From Brevundimonas diminuta 470-4 (GTDB lineage: Bacteria > Pseudomonadota > Alphaproteobacteria > Caulobacterales > Caulobacteraceae), in assembly GCA_000318405.1 (NCBI GenBank), contig KB291762.1:49651-92471 (forward strand): 42,821 nucleotides of DNA, written 5' to 3'. The translations under genes were made by a program, and so were the position numbers. Shown piece by piece: positions 16,195-24,682 of this stretch. The first letter of the stretch is position 1. Each line of letters opens with the position of its first letter. Under the pieces are notes generated by a model, which did not search any database, was not told the DNA's origin, and worked only from the letters and a program-made list of their open reading frames with translations.

Positions 16195-18252
16195 ATGTCG
16201 CGCTTCAATCGGTTCGCCTGTCTCGCCGCCGCTTCAGTGGTAGTGGCCAGCGACGCGAACGCACAGACTATTCCTTCCCCAACGATGCTGGTCGAAATCG
16301 GGGATATCAGCAATCCGGTCATCTCACCGGACGGTGGGCGTGTTGCGTTTCGGGTCGAGCGAGCCTCAATCGAGCGCAATTCATACACTTCCGGCTGGTA
16401 TGTCGCGTCTCTTCGAACGCAGACCGGGGCGGTATCGGTAGGTGACGGAGGGGAGCCGCTACGCGACTCGTCCGGCTATTCGATCGGCGACACGCCCCAA
16501 TGGTCGCCCGACTCTATCTGGATCTATTACCGCGCCCTGCTGAACGGAGAGGTTCAGGTTTGGCGCGCTGCGGCCGACGGAAGCCGTGTGGAGCAGGTCA
16601 CCAGCGACGAAGCGGACGTCGATGCTTTCCAACTCAGCCGAGACGGGCGACGGCTCCTGTATTCCGTCGGCGCGACTCGTCGAGAGATTTCAGCGGCAGA
16701 AGAGAAGGAGTACGACGCTGGCATTCTAATCGACGGGACGGTGCCAGTCGGTCAGAATGTCTTCCGATCGGCATATGTAAATGGCAGGCTTGCAACGCAG
16801 AGGTACACCGGCAACTGGATGGCCAGGGCGGGGCTCCTGCACAGCGCTCCTCGTCATTTGCGCGTTGTCGAACTCGATTCCGGCACAGTGAATGACGGCG
16901 CACCCGCCGATCTCGCAAGCTTCGCCGACGAACGAGGCACCGCCGATCCAAGCTCAGACCGCCTTCTCGCAACGACGACGCTTTCCGGATCAATGACCGC
17001 ATATGTGTCGGGCGCCGGATCGGAACGAAGGCTGCACGTTCGAGGTCGCTCCAGTGATATTTCTTGTGATGTAGATGCCTGCCGTTCGGGCACTATTGAG
17101 AGCATAGCTTGGCGCGAAAGCACCGGCGAGGTCGTCTTCTCGGTCACCGTGCGGGACAGCGGGTATGCCCAGTCGCTCTACGCCTGGAACCCCGTCGAGA
17201 ATGACGTGAGGCTGATCGTAGCTTCCGACGGCTTACTGAGCGGCAATCGAACTCCGAACCGATCCTCCTGTTCAATCTCTTCCCATTTCGCTGCTTGCGT
17301 AACTGCCTCGGCGGGGCAGCCGCCGCGAGTGGAGGCCATCGACTTGAATTCCGGCGTGCGAACCGTTCTGTTCGATCCGAACCGCTCACTTGCCGAAGTG
17401 GATACCGTCGAAACACGATCCCTCGCTTGGTCAGACAGCGAAGGCAACAGGTTCACAGGTCAGCTGTTTCTGCCGGCGAACTCCAAATCTGACGAACGGC
17501 TTCCGATCTTCATCACCTACTATGTGTGCCAAGGCTATCTTCGCGGTGGCGTCGGGGACGAATGGCCGCTGGCGTCCTTGGCCGCGTCCGGCATCGCGTC
17601 GATGTGCGTCAACAAGGGGCCGGCAGTTGCTGGCGAGCGAACCGGCAATTTCGCGCTGGCAGCATCCGGAATCCGCGCAATTGTGGGCCAACTCGATGAG
17701 CAGGGCATCGTCGATCCCCAGCGCATCGGAATGGGCGGACTCAGCTTTGGAAGCGAGGTCGTCCTCTGGATCGTCGAGAATACGAACCTGCTGACCGCCG
17801 CGTCGGTGACATCGACGGCCGTCACACCAACGTACTATTGGTTTCATGCCCTTCAGCCGGATTTCTCTGATCATCTTCAGCGGGGATGGCAGCTTGCGGC
17901 GCCTTATGAGACGCCAGACCGATGGGCGGAGTTCGTTCCCACTCGGATTAATGCGCCGCTGCTCATGCAGATGCCGGAGCAGGAGTATTTGCAGACGATG
18001 GAATACTACTCCCAACTCGTGTCGACTGGCTATCCGGCAGAGATGTTCGTTTTTCCGCACGAGCCTCACGTCAAAATCCAGCCGCGTCACAAGCTGGCGG
18101 CCTATGAGCGAAACCTGGATTGGTTCCGCTTCTGGCTTTTGGGATATGAAGATCCCGACCCGCGTAAAGATGATCAGTATCGGCGCTGGACGCAGCTCAG
18201 AGATCCACAGCATGCCGGAGCGGGGCGTCACGCGCTTGGTGAATTGTCGTGA
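16195..18252 (+). CDS. Atxe2-like lasso peptide isopeptidase (S9 family)
   Basis: 685 aa with a signal peptide (FACLAAASVVVASDANAQT), so likely periplasmic. It begins with a beta-propeller (IGDISNPVISPDGGRVAFRV, SIGDTPQWSPDSIWIYYRAL) and ends with an alpha/beta-hydrolase domain bearing the nucleophile motif GGLSFGSE (Ser517). Candidate partner residues lie in LMQMPEQEYLQTMEYY and FPHEPHVKIQPRHK (His622 or His625). The layout matches astexin isopeptidases, which linearise lasso peptides by cutting the isopeptide bond. It follows the TonB receptor by 66 bases, consistent with import then linearisation. A GAGGTG ribosome site supports the ATG at 16195. Its last 56 bases overlap the lasso C remnant on the other strand. 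Confidence 0.88.
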   Translation: MSRFNRFACLAAASVVVASDANAQTIPSPTMLVEIGDISNPVISPDGGRVAFRVERASIERNSYTSGWYVASLRTQTGAVSVGDGGEPLRDSSGYSIGDTPQWSPDSIWIYYRALLNGEVQVWRAAADGSRVEQVTSDEADVDAFQLSRDGRRLLYSVGATRREISAAEEKEYDAGILIDGTVPVGQNVFRSAYVNGRLATQRYTGNWMARAGLLHSAPRHLRVVELDSGTVNDGAPADLASFADERGTADPSSDRLLATTTLSGSMTAYVSGAGSERRLHVRGRSSDISCDVDACRSGTIESIAWRESTGEVVFSVTVRDSGYAQSLYAWNPVENDVRLIVASDGLLSGNRTPNRSSCSISSHFAACVTASAGQPPRVEAIDLNSGVRTVLFDPNRSLAEVDTVETRSLAWSDSEGNRFTGQLFLPANSKSDERLPIFITYYVCQGYLRGGVGDEWPLASLAASGIASMCVNKGPAVAGERTGNFALAASGIRAIVGQLDEQGIVDPQRIGMGGLSFGSEVVLWIVENTNLLTAASVTSTAVTPTYYWFHALQPDFSDHLQRGWQLAAPYETPDRWAEFVPTRINAPLLMQMPEQEYLQTMEYYSQLVSTGYPAEMFVFPHEPHVKIQPRHKLAAYERNLDWFRFWLLGYEDPDPRKDDQYRRWTQLRDPQHAGAGRHALGELS

Positions 18253-18504
18253 GGTGTCGGTCCCAACTGCGCGTCCACGCCTCCGCACACCCCAAGCGCA
18301 GGAGCCTGTTGAAGTCGCTGTTCCGGGGCGCGCCGGGACTATCGAGGTAACCCTGAACAGCGTCTGTCGCGAGGAGGCCGGCACCCGCCAAGTTGCCCTT
18401 GAGTAGATAGTCTCTCAGCGCATTGCGGTTACGAGCCGCTCAACTGCTTTGCTGCCGTTCTCCGTTCCATCGGGAACTATGGCAAGGTATCGCAATGTCG
18501 TCAT
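18197..18504 (-). pseudogene. Lasso peptide cyclase (lasso C, asparagine-synthetase-like) reduced to its two ends
   Basis: From the ATG at 18504 the frame reads MTTLRYLAIVPDGTENGSKA and stops after 29 residues (TGA at 18417-18415). In the next frame, starting about 18421, comes LRDYLLKGNLAGAGLLATDA, VQGYLDSPG and FNRLLRLGCAEAWTRSWDRH. These two pieces match the extreme N-terminus and extreme C-terminus of lasso C proteins, which are normally about 550-650 aa. The glutaminase-like and ATP-pyrophosphatase parts are gone. The start overlaps the lasso B stop by four bases (ATGA), the usual coupled layout. The simplest reading is a large internal deletion of about 500 codons with loss of frame, so the cluster can no longer close the ring by itself. 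Confidence 0.75.
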
Positions 18505-19160
18505 ACAACGCAGATCGGCGTGAACATTGCGGCATGATCCGAGGCTTCGTTCAGCAGGAGATCGCCGGATTGCACCCAGCAGTGCGCGGCGAATGGATCC
18601 AGCTTCACGCCAAGGACCAGATCGGCTCCGAGGCCGCGGCGATGGATAAAATCGAGCAATGCGAGGGAGTCCCTCAAGCACGTCGGCTCCACAGGCACCA
18701 ACCTAAGCGCATGATCGAAATTCGAGGCCAGCTCGACGATGTTCGTCCTCGACGGCGCAGTTTCGGAAATTTGTTGCCTTCGCCGCCTGTAGGTTTCGAG
18801 CAAGTCGTGGAAGGATGTACTCTTCATCCGCCTTGATACATGCCAGACTGTCGCCGCGACCTCCAGAACGTGGCGATTGAAGAAACCCCGACTTGTGCGG
18901 GGTTCGACGATGGATCGCGACGGTTGTTCGACCATGACTGGCCGTACTTCGGACGCCGTTTGATTGGTTCTGACAAGAACTCCCGTGTCGACCAAGCTGG
19001 CGAGCTCGCTTGAAATCGCCATCGGCGACGCCAGCCATTCCGAGAAAGCGAACTCTGCTTGCGGTCGCAACCGGAAGTAGCGATCTCGGTTCTCGTCAAG
19101 AAACACTGTCTGGCCGCTGCACCTGCAGAAGGTGACGTTGTCAGCTAGGGCAATGCTCAT
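18501..19160 (-). CDS. Lasso peptide B protein (RRE plus leader peptidase fusion)
   Basis: 219 aa. Residues about 5-70 form a PqqD-like RiPP recognition element (VTFCRCSGQTVFLDENRDRY, ELASLVDTGVLVRTN) that binds the precursor leader. The C-terminal part is the transglutaminase-like cysteine protease of lasso B/McjB proteins: Cys161 in CLRDSLALLDFIHRRGL, His193 in PFAAHCWVQSGD, and Asn204-Glu205 where many homologues have Asn-Asp. It would remove the leader from the lasso precursor. GGAGG before the ATG at 19160 supports this start over an upstream in-frame one. The gene looks intact and is followed by the broken lasso C gene. Confidence 0.85.
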   Translation of the reverse strand: MSIALADNVTFCRCSGQTVFLDENRDRYFRLRPQAEFAFSEWLASPMAISSELASLVDTGVLVRTNQTASEVRPVMVEQPSRSIVEPRTSRGFFNRHVLEVAATVWHVSRRMKSTSFHDLLETYRRRRQQISETAPSRTNIVELASNFDHALRLVPVEPTCLRDSLALLDFIHRRGLGADLVLGVKLDPFAAHCWVQSGDLLLNEASDHAAMFTPICVV

Positions 19161-19223
19161 GGGACCTCCACGGTCATGCGTCTGAATGGCGCGCGAAACA
19201 ATCTCGCGCGCCATCCGACCGGG

Positions 19224-19352
19224 TCACTCGGAGATGCCGGTGATTTCCATCAGCTCGTCAGGTTCATCGACGGTGAGGAACTGCCCCTGGGTCTCGAGGC
19301 TTGCCGCGCCCAAGTCGATCACGACGTCTTCATGCTGTTCGATGCGTTCCAT
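19224..19352 (-). CDS. Lasso peptide precursor (lasso A), 42 aa
   Basis: Reads MERIEQHEDVVIDLGAASLE, then TQ, then the predicted 20-residue core GQFLTVDEPDELMEITGISE. The leader ending LGAASLETQ before a Gly matches caulobacterial/sphingomonad lasso leaders, including the conserved Thr at position -2. The core has Gly1 and acidic residues at 7 (Asp) and 8 (Glu). An eight-residue macrolactam ring (Gly1-Glu8, as in caulosegnin and microcin J25) is the best guess, with a seven-residue ring as the alternative. GGAGAG precedes the ATG. The lasso B gene follows after 63 bases. Because the cyclase is broken, the product may not be made. Confidence 0.8.
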   Translation of the reverse strand: MERIEQHEDVVIDLGAASLETQGQFLTVDEPDELMEITGISE

Positions 19353-19669
19353 TTCTTCTCTCCATCAAGCTGTCGTCAGGGCATGACGACGCGTTGAATT
19401 CTATCTGGAGGCAAGCGACGGCGTCTCGTTACAAAGACCTCGCGCAACCTCTGCGCGCTAGATGTGCGCGGGTAAAAACAATAGCTTGCGAAAGACCTTC
19501 CCAAATCGGTAGCGATTGTTGGGAGAGGGCGGCCGAGCAGCGCGGAGTTTCACAGCGAAAGCGCCCGTCCGAGTCGCTGGAAAATATTCGCACGACCGGC
19601 GCTCAGGTTTTTGGGTGTCGTGCGTCTTCTATATTGGGACCGGATTATCGGAAAGGAGCCCTGCCCTGA
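19353..19669. other. Divergent promoter region between lasso A and the second sigma gene
   Basis: About 317 bases without a gene. It must hold the lasso precursor promoter on the minus strand and the second sigma promoter on the plus strand. The candidate ECF element at 19606-19627 is listed separately. I saw no equally clear element facing lasso A. Confidence 0.5.
19606..19627 (+). promoter_or_regulatory. Candidate ECF promoter of the second sigma gene
   Basis: GGTTTTTG followed after nine bases by CGTCT, with the same 17-base distance between block starts as at 10930 and 13521. It is followed by an AAAGGAG ribosome-site-like element near 19652-19658 and the sigma gene start. The spacing match across three genes is direct; promoter function is inferred. 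Confidence 0.45.
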
Positions 19670-19672
19670 TTG

Positions 19673-20245
19673 ATGGTCGATGACGGCGTGCTGAGGGACT
19701 GGTTCTGCAAGGAGGTGCTTCCTCTCGAACGCTCGCTCACGGCCTTCATCCGCAGGAACTGGAGGGTGGAGGCCGAGGTCGTGGATTTGCTTCAGGATGT
19801 TTATGAGCGAGTTCTGTCGGGCGCGGCGCGGGGACTGCCCGGCCATGTCTCGGGATATGTCTATGAGGTCGCCCGCAACCATCTGATCAGCCGCGCCCGG
19901 CGCGAGCAGGTCGTGTCCTTCGACCTGGTCGCCGATCTCGACGACATCATGCCGGCGGCCGATGAACTGACGCCGGAGCGGATCGCGACGGCGCGCCAGG
20001 AACTTCGCCGTGTCGAAGCCGGTATCGAGGCCCTCCCGCCTCGCTGTCGCCAGATCGTGGAGATGCGCAAAATTGACGGCCTGTCCTCGAAGGAGGTGTC
20101 GGCCGAACTCGGCATCGGTGTCGACGCGGTCAATCAACAGACCAGCAAGGGCATGCGCGCGCTGGCCGACTTCATCTTCGGCGGCCGGGTCGGGGAGGGG
20201 CGCGAGGGCGACGGCGGCGATGCTCGGCGGAGGCGGGTCCAATGA
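19673..20245 (+). CDS. FecI-type ECF RNA polymerase sigma factor (second copy)
   Basis: 190 aa, paralogous to the sigma factor at 11000. It starts MVDDGVLRDWFCKEVLPLER, with region 2 at about 15-80 (VVDLLQDVYERVLSGAARGL, ARNHLISRARREQVVSFDLV) and region 4 at about 115-165 (IEALPPRCRQIVEMRKIDGL, VSAELGIGVDAVNQQTSKGM). A TTG one codon earlier (19670) is an alternative start. The stop overlaps the FecR start by four bases (ATGA). No TonB receptor follows it directly, so its target may be the receptor at 13582, or elsewhere. Confidence 0.88.
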   Translation: MVDDGVLRDWFCKEVLPLERSLTAFIRRNWRVEAEVVDLLQDVYERVLSGAARGLPGHVSGYVYEVARNHLISRARREQVVSFDLVADLDDIMPAADELTPERIATARQELRRVEAGIEALPPRCRQIVEMRKIDGLSSKEVSAELGIGVDAVNQQTSKGMRALADFIFGGRVGEGREGDGGDARRRRVQ

Positions 20246-21183
20246 ACCACGAAGAGATCGCCAACCGCGCAGCCCTGTTCGTCAGTCGCAGAGATGAGCC
20301 CGAATGGGGCGCTGCCGACGAGGCAGAGCTTCAGGCCTGGCTTGCGGAATCCTACGCGCACAAGGCCGTCTACTGGCGTTTGTCGCGAAGCTGGGAGATC
20401 GCGGATCGGCTGGCGGCGAGGGGGCCGCAACGCACGCCATCCGCCGCGCGGCCGTGGTGGCGACAAAAGGGGCCGCTGGGTTTCGCCAGCGCGACCGCGC
20501 TGGCCCTGATCGGTCTGCAAATCCTCTCGTTCAGCTCGGACGACGACGATCCTGCGCCGCGCCTGGCGGCAGCGACCTATGCGACGCCGGTCGGCGGCCA
20601 CGAGGCGATCGAGCTGGCGGACGGCAGCGTCGCCGAACTCAACACCGCGACCCGCGTGCGGGCGGCGGCGACTGACGACACGCGCCAGGTCTGGCTCGAC
20701 GAGGGCGAGGCCTTCTTCAAGGTCGCCCACGATACGGCGCACCCCTTCGTCGTCCACGCTGGCCGCTATCGCGTGACGGTCTTGGGGACCAGCTTCTCCG
20801 TGAAGCGATCCGGTCAGGATGTGTCGGTGTCGGTGTTGGAAGGGCGCGTGCGGGTCGACGATACGCAGGCGTCGAAACCGGCCCATGAACTACCGGTCCT
20901 GAGGGCCGGGCAGATGGCGATCCTTCGGCCGACGGAGACCCTTGTCAGCATCGGCGATGGCGAACGCGTCGAACGCGCCCTGGCCTGGCGCGACGGCATG
21001 TTGAGTTTCGACGGTGCGGCGCTGGCCGACATCGCCGCGGACTTCAACCGCTACAACGATCGCAAGATCGTCGTCGCGGATTGCGACATGCGCGCCTTTT
21101 CCGATCGACGCATCATCGGGGAGGGACAGCCACGCATCTTCCGGCCAGCCGGGCTCGTGTGGACCGCACCCACGGCGCGATGA
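20242..21183 (+). CDS. FecR-type anti-sigma factor (second copy) with altered C-terminus
   Basis: 313 aa. The DUF4880 N-terminus (EEIANRAALFVSRRDEPEWG, HKAVYWRLSRSW), one membrane helix (about 75-95, LGFASATALALIGLQIL) and the FecR domain (IELADGSVAELNTATRVRAA, VWLDEGEAFFKVAHD, VTVLGTSFSVKRSGQDVSVS) are normal. After DFNRYNDRKIVVAD the protein departs from the family. The first copy continues with DLRISGAF and NTAAFGRLL, which contact the receptor STN domain, whereas this copy ends CDMRAFSDRRIIGEGQPRIF and a short basic tail. The receptor-contact end appears lost through deletion, so it may be unresponsive or respond to something else. Confidence 0.85.
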   Translation: MNHEEIANRAALFVSRRDEPEWGAADEAELQAWLAESYAHKAVYWRLSRSWEIADRLAARGPQRTPSAARPWWRQKGPLGFASATALALIGLQILSFSSDDDDPAPRLAAATYATPVGGHEAIELADGSVAELNTATRVRAAATDDTRQVWLDEGEAFFKVAHDTAHPFVVHAGRYRVTVLGTSFSVKRSGQDVSVSVLEGRVRVDDTQASKPAHELPVLRAGQMAILRPTETLVSIGDGERVERALAWRDGMLSFDGAALADIAADFNRYNDRKIVVADCDMRAFSDRRIIGEGQPRIFRPAGLVWTAPTAR

Positions 21184-21214
21184 GGAGGGGCGGCGTCAAC
21201 CGCCAACGGCGCCG

Positions 21215-22459
21215 TCATCCCGTTCGCTTGGCCGCCGCCAGCAGCGGATCGAACAATTGCTGCCAGAGGCGACGGCGGTCGATCGGAATGTCGGCGCGTA
21301 GCCCCATTCCCGGCTGGAGCGCGCGGCGCTCGCCATAGGCGGTGACATAGTCCCGTTCGAGCGAGACGCGGACCTCGTAGACGGGAGCGGTCTGTTCGAT
21401 CAGGAACGCCGCCTCGCCCGGTCTCGTTACGGTTCTGGCGATCTCGACGATCCGCCCTTCGACAAATCCAAATCGCTGGAAAGGGAAGGCCTCGACCTGC
21501 AAGCGAGCGACCTGGCCGACCTCTAGAAAACCCGCAGCGCGCGTCGGCACCAGCAACCGAGCTTCCAGGGGCGAGCCTTCGGGCGCGATGGAGAGGAGGG
21601 GAACCTCGCCGGACGGCAGCATGCCGACTCGCGCCTGTACGGCCGAGATCGTGCCCGCGACCGGAGCCCTGAGGACATGGCCGCGCGCCACTTCAAGCTC
21701 GGCGCGCCGTTGCGCCAGGCTGGATCGGTCCCGAGCGATCGCGGCGAGGTCCTCGGCCTCCCTTGCAGGAATAGCGGCCATCTGACCTTGAAGATCAGCC
21801 GCGGCGCGGTCGAGCTCCGACAAACGGCTGTCGATGTCGGCGACGGCCAGGCGTTCCGCCAGAACGGTGCGGCGCCGGGCGTCGACCTGGGCGCGGGGGG
21901 CATAGCCGCGCGCCTGGAGTTGTGAAAGACGCTCGGCGTCGGCTTCGGACAGCGCGAGCGCTTCAACCTGGACGCGGCGCTGGCTTTCCAGGATCGCTCG
22001 GCTTCTGCGGTGAGCGGCGACCTGATCGGCGAGTCGTCGCCGATCGTCCGCATATCCCTGGGCGACAGCCGCGCGGCGACTTTCCAGCGATGCTTCCTGA
22101 TGTCCGGTTTCGGCAAGCTGGACGTCGAGCATGGGGCCCTGGCCGATGCTGGCGATATCCGAGGTGAACTCGATCAGGGGAGCGCCCTCGGCGACCGCCT
22201 GGCCGTCGCGGACCAGCACGCGAGCGATCCGGCCCGACTGGACGGTGCGTACCTGCACGACGCCGGCCTCGGGGATGAGAAAGCCGGGAACCGTCTCCTT
22301 TCGGGTGTATCGGCCGAAAATGAGGGTCGTCGCCAGCACCGCGCAGAGCAGGGTCAGGACGACCGTCCAGATCGTGAGGGACGGGGGTTGGGCCAGACGG
22401 ACTTCGCCCCAGAGCCTGAGGCGTTTGGCTTCGATCGCTTCGTTGCGAAACAGGCTCAT
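21215..22459 (-). CDS. HlyD/CvaA-type adaptor of the peptide secretion system
   Basis: 414 aa. One N-terminal membrane helix (about 28-50, LTIWTVVLTLLCAVLATTLI) is followed by a lipoyl half-motif (VRTVQSGRIARVLVRDGQAV), a long coiled-coil hairpin (about 115-260) and the second half-motif (LRAPVAGTISAVQARVGMLP). The C-terminal beta domain contains RALQPGMGLRADIPIDRRRL. This is the periplasmic adaptor of type I peptide exporters such as CvaA. Its ATG overlaps the stop of the C39 ABC transporter (ATGA, 22459-22456), so the two act together. It ends 31 bases from the convergent FecR gene. Confidence 0.9.
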   Translation of the reverse strand: MSLFRNEAIEAKRLRLWGEVRLAQPPSLTIWTVVLTLLCAVLATTLIFGRYTRKETVPGFLIPEAGVVQVRTVQSGRIARVLVRDGQAVAEGAPLIEFTSDIASIGQGPMLDVQLAETGHQEASLESRRAAVAQGYADDRRRLADQVAAHRRSRAILESQRRVQVEALALSEADAERLSQLQARGYAPRAQVDARRRTVLAERLAVADIDSRLSELDRAAADLQGQMAAIPAREAEDLAAIARDRSSLAQRRAELEVARGHVLRAPVAGTISAVQARVGMLPSGEVPLLSIAPEGSPLEARLLVPTRAAGFLEVGQVARLQVEAFPFQRFGFVEGRIVEIARTVTRPGEAAFLIEQTAPVYEVRVSLERDYVTAYGERRALQPGMGLRADIPIDRRRLWQQLFDPLLAAAKRTG

Positions 22460-24588
22460 TGGTCGGCCATCAGGCTGGCGGCGACCGGCACGCGCGCGCG
22501 GTTCGCGTCGGTGATCTCCGTGATCGCGCCCTTGTCGACCAGAAAGACGCGATCGGCGCCGAGAATGGCCGCTTCGCGGTGCGCCACCATGATGCGCGTG
22601 ATCTTGAGGTCCGCCAGCGTGGCCATCACCTGTCGTTCAAGCTCGGGATCGAGGTTGGCCGTGCCCTCGTCCATGAAAAGTATGGCGGGGTCCTTGTAGA
22701 GCGCGCGCGCCAGCAGGAGGCGCTGTTTCTGGCCGCCGGAGAGAATCGAACCCATGTCCCCGATCAGGCTGTGATAGCCCATGGGCGTCCGCATGACGTC
22801 GTCATGGACATGGGCCAGGCGGCAGACCCGTTCGACCTTGTCCATATCGATATGGGCGTCGAAGAAGCCGACATTGTCAGCGATGGTGCCGGACAGGAGT
22901 TGGTCGTCCTGCATGACGACGCCCAGCCGGTCTCGAACAGCGCGTAGTCCCAAGGCCCGCATGGGGTGACCGTCAATCAGCACGTCCCCTTCGGTCGGTT
23001 CGTAGATGCCGATCAACAGCCTGAGAAGGGTCGATTTGCCGCCGCCCGACGGGCCGACGAAGGCGACCGCCTCGCCGGGCCGTATCGAGAACGCCGCGCC
23101 ATCCAGCACCCAGGGGTCGTACTGGCCATAGCGAAACCGCAGGCCACGCACTTCCAGGCCGCCCAAAAGCGGCTTGGAGAGCTGTGCAGGACCGTCGAGC
23201 CCACGCTCCGCTTCCGCGTGCACGATATCGGAGAGGCGTTCGAGGTGAAGCCCCAGCATACGGAAGGTGAAAAAGGCGCCGATCAGGCTGCTGACCCGGC
23301 TGGAAAACTGTCCAGCGTAACTCTGGAAGGCGAAAAACATGCCCAGGGTCATGTGACCGTCGAGGACCTGGAGGGCGCCGAAGTAGAGCATGGCGAGACC
23401 GTGGAGGGTCTGCCAGATGCCGAGACCTGACCCACCCCAGAGACCGAAGGCGCCTTGTCTGAAGGCGACGTTCTGTTGTTCTGCGACGGCGTTCTGCCAC
23501 AGGCCGTGCCGCTCGGCCTCGCGACCGCCGATCTTGATCGCGCGGGCGGCGCGGACGGTCTCCAGAAAGACGCTGTCAGTCCTGGCCGAGAGGTTCAACT
23601 GCTCGTCGGCGAAACGACGCACGGTTGGAAAGGCCGCCATCCTGACCAGGAAGATCACGACGAGATTGATCAGAACGAGACCGGCGAGGATGGGCGAATA
23701 GAGGACCATGACGATCGCCACCGGCAGGACCATCACGGCGTCCAGCACCACGCCGACCAGGCCGCCGGTCAAAAAGGACTGTGCAGGCCCTAGAGATCCG
23801 AACCGGGAGAGGACGTCGCCCACATGGCGACGCTCGAAAAAGTCCGTGGGCAGCCGAAGAAGATGCTTGAGCAAATTGCCGGACAACTGGATCGACAGGC
23901 GCTGCCCGGCGTGGAGTTGAATGAAGCCGCGCAACGTCTCAACCGCGGTCGAGACCAGGGCCAGTGCGCCGAACCCGACGACGATCGCCACCAGAAGGTC
24001 GCGGTCGGCGCGGCCGATGACGTCGTCGATCACGAGCTGGCTGGCAAGCGGCGATATGAGGCCGATGCCCTGGAGCAGCAGCGTCAGGAGGAAGACCTGC
24101 AACAGGAACGGCTTGAAGCCGGACAAGCGGCTCCACAGATCTCCCAGTCGGACCTTGTCGACGCGCGATTTCTTCTCGAAGTCCGGAGACGGCGTCAGTT
24201 CGAGGGCGACGCCGGTGAAGTGTTTTGACACCTCGTCCAGCGGCAGCTTGCGTTCTCCGCGTGCGGGATCGGCGATCCAGGCATGTCGCTTGTCGACCCG
24301 GCGCAGAACGACGAAATGATCGAGACTCCAGTGCAGGACGGTTGGCGTCTCGAGCAATGCAAGCTCGTCCAGCTCGCACCGGACCGGCCGTGCCGTAAAT
24401 CCCAGGGCGTCGGCGATCGATACGAGGCTCTTCAGACTGCTTCCGCCCAGCGAAATCGGAAAGCGGCGACGCAGCTCCGGCAGCGTTTCCCTGCGACCAT
24501 GAGCGGCCGCCACCATCGCGAGGCAGGCCAGGCCGCATTCGGCCGCCTCGGATTGCAGGACAAGTGTTTTACCGAACGGATGCTGCAA
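22456..24588 (-). CDS. C39-peptidase ABC transporter (bacteriocin/double-glycine exporter)
   Basis: 710 aa with three modules. The N-terminal C39 peptidase looks active: Cys18 in LQSEAAECGLACLAMVAAAH, the His of SLDHFVVLRR and the Asp of WIADPARGE. The membrane domain spans about 160-440, and the ATPase has Walker A GPSGGGKST, signature LSGGQKQR and Walker B ILFMDEGTANLD. Such proteins cut after Gly-Gly and export the peptide in the same step. The start is a TTG with AAGGGA upstream; no ATG is available. Three genes in the window encode proteins with 15-residue leaders ending Gly-Gly, and one of them heads this operon, so they are the obvious substrates. Confidence 0.92.
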   Translation of the reverse strand: MQHPFGKTLVLQSEAAECGLACLAMVAAAHGRRETLPELRRRFPISLGGSSLKSLVSIADALGFTARPVRCELDELALLETPTVLHWSLDHFVVLRRVDKRHAWIADPARGERKLPLDEVSKHFTGVALELTPSPDFEKKSRVDKVRLGDLWSRLSGFKPFLLQVFLLTLLLQGIGLISPLASQLVIDDVIGRADRDLLVAIVVGFGALALVSTAVETLRGFIQLHAGQRLSIQLSGNLLKHLLRLPTDFFERRHVGDVLSRFGSLGPAQSFLTGGLVGVVLDAVMVLPVAIVMVLYSPILAGLVLINLVVIFLVRMAAFPTVRRFADEQLNLSARTDSVFLETVRAARAIKIGGREAERHGLWQNAVAEQQNVAFRQGAFGLWGGSGLGIWQTLHGLAMLYFGALQVLDGHMTLGMFFAFQSYAGQFSSRVSSLIGAFFTFRMLGLHLERLSDIVHAEAERGLDGPAQLSKPLLGGLEVRGLRFRYGQYDPWVLDGAAFSIRPGEAVAFVGPSGGGKSTLLRLLIGIYEPTEGDVLIDGHPMRALGLRAVRDRLGVVMQDDQLLSGTIADNVGFFDAHIDMDKVERVCRLAHVHDDVMRTPMGYHSLIGDMGSILSGGQKQRLLLARALYKDPAILFMDEGTANLDPELERQVMATLADLKITRIMVAHREAAILGADRVFLVDKGAITEITDANRARVPVAASLMADQ

Positions 24589-24682
24589 CGCCGTCCCTTC
24601 TGCACTGAACCGGTGAGAACCGCTTGCGCCCCATTGCGACGGTCATTGAAGGCCCGACGGCGCGTCCTGTCGAGGACCCGTG

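Noticed and set aside
19160..19214. Upstream in-frame start for the lasso B protein
   Set aside because: The extra 18 residues have no ribosome site, while the ATG at 19160 has GGAGG and gives the normal RRE start.
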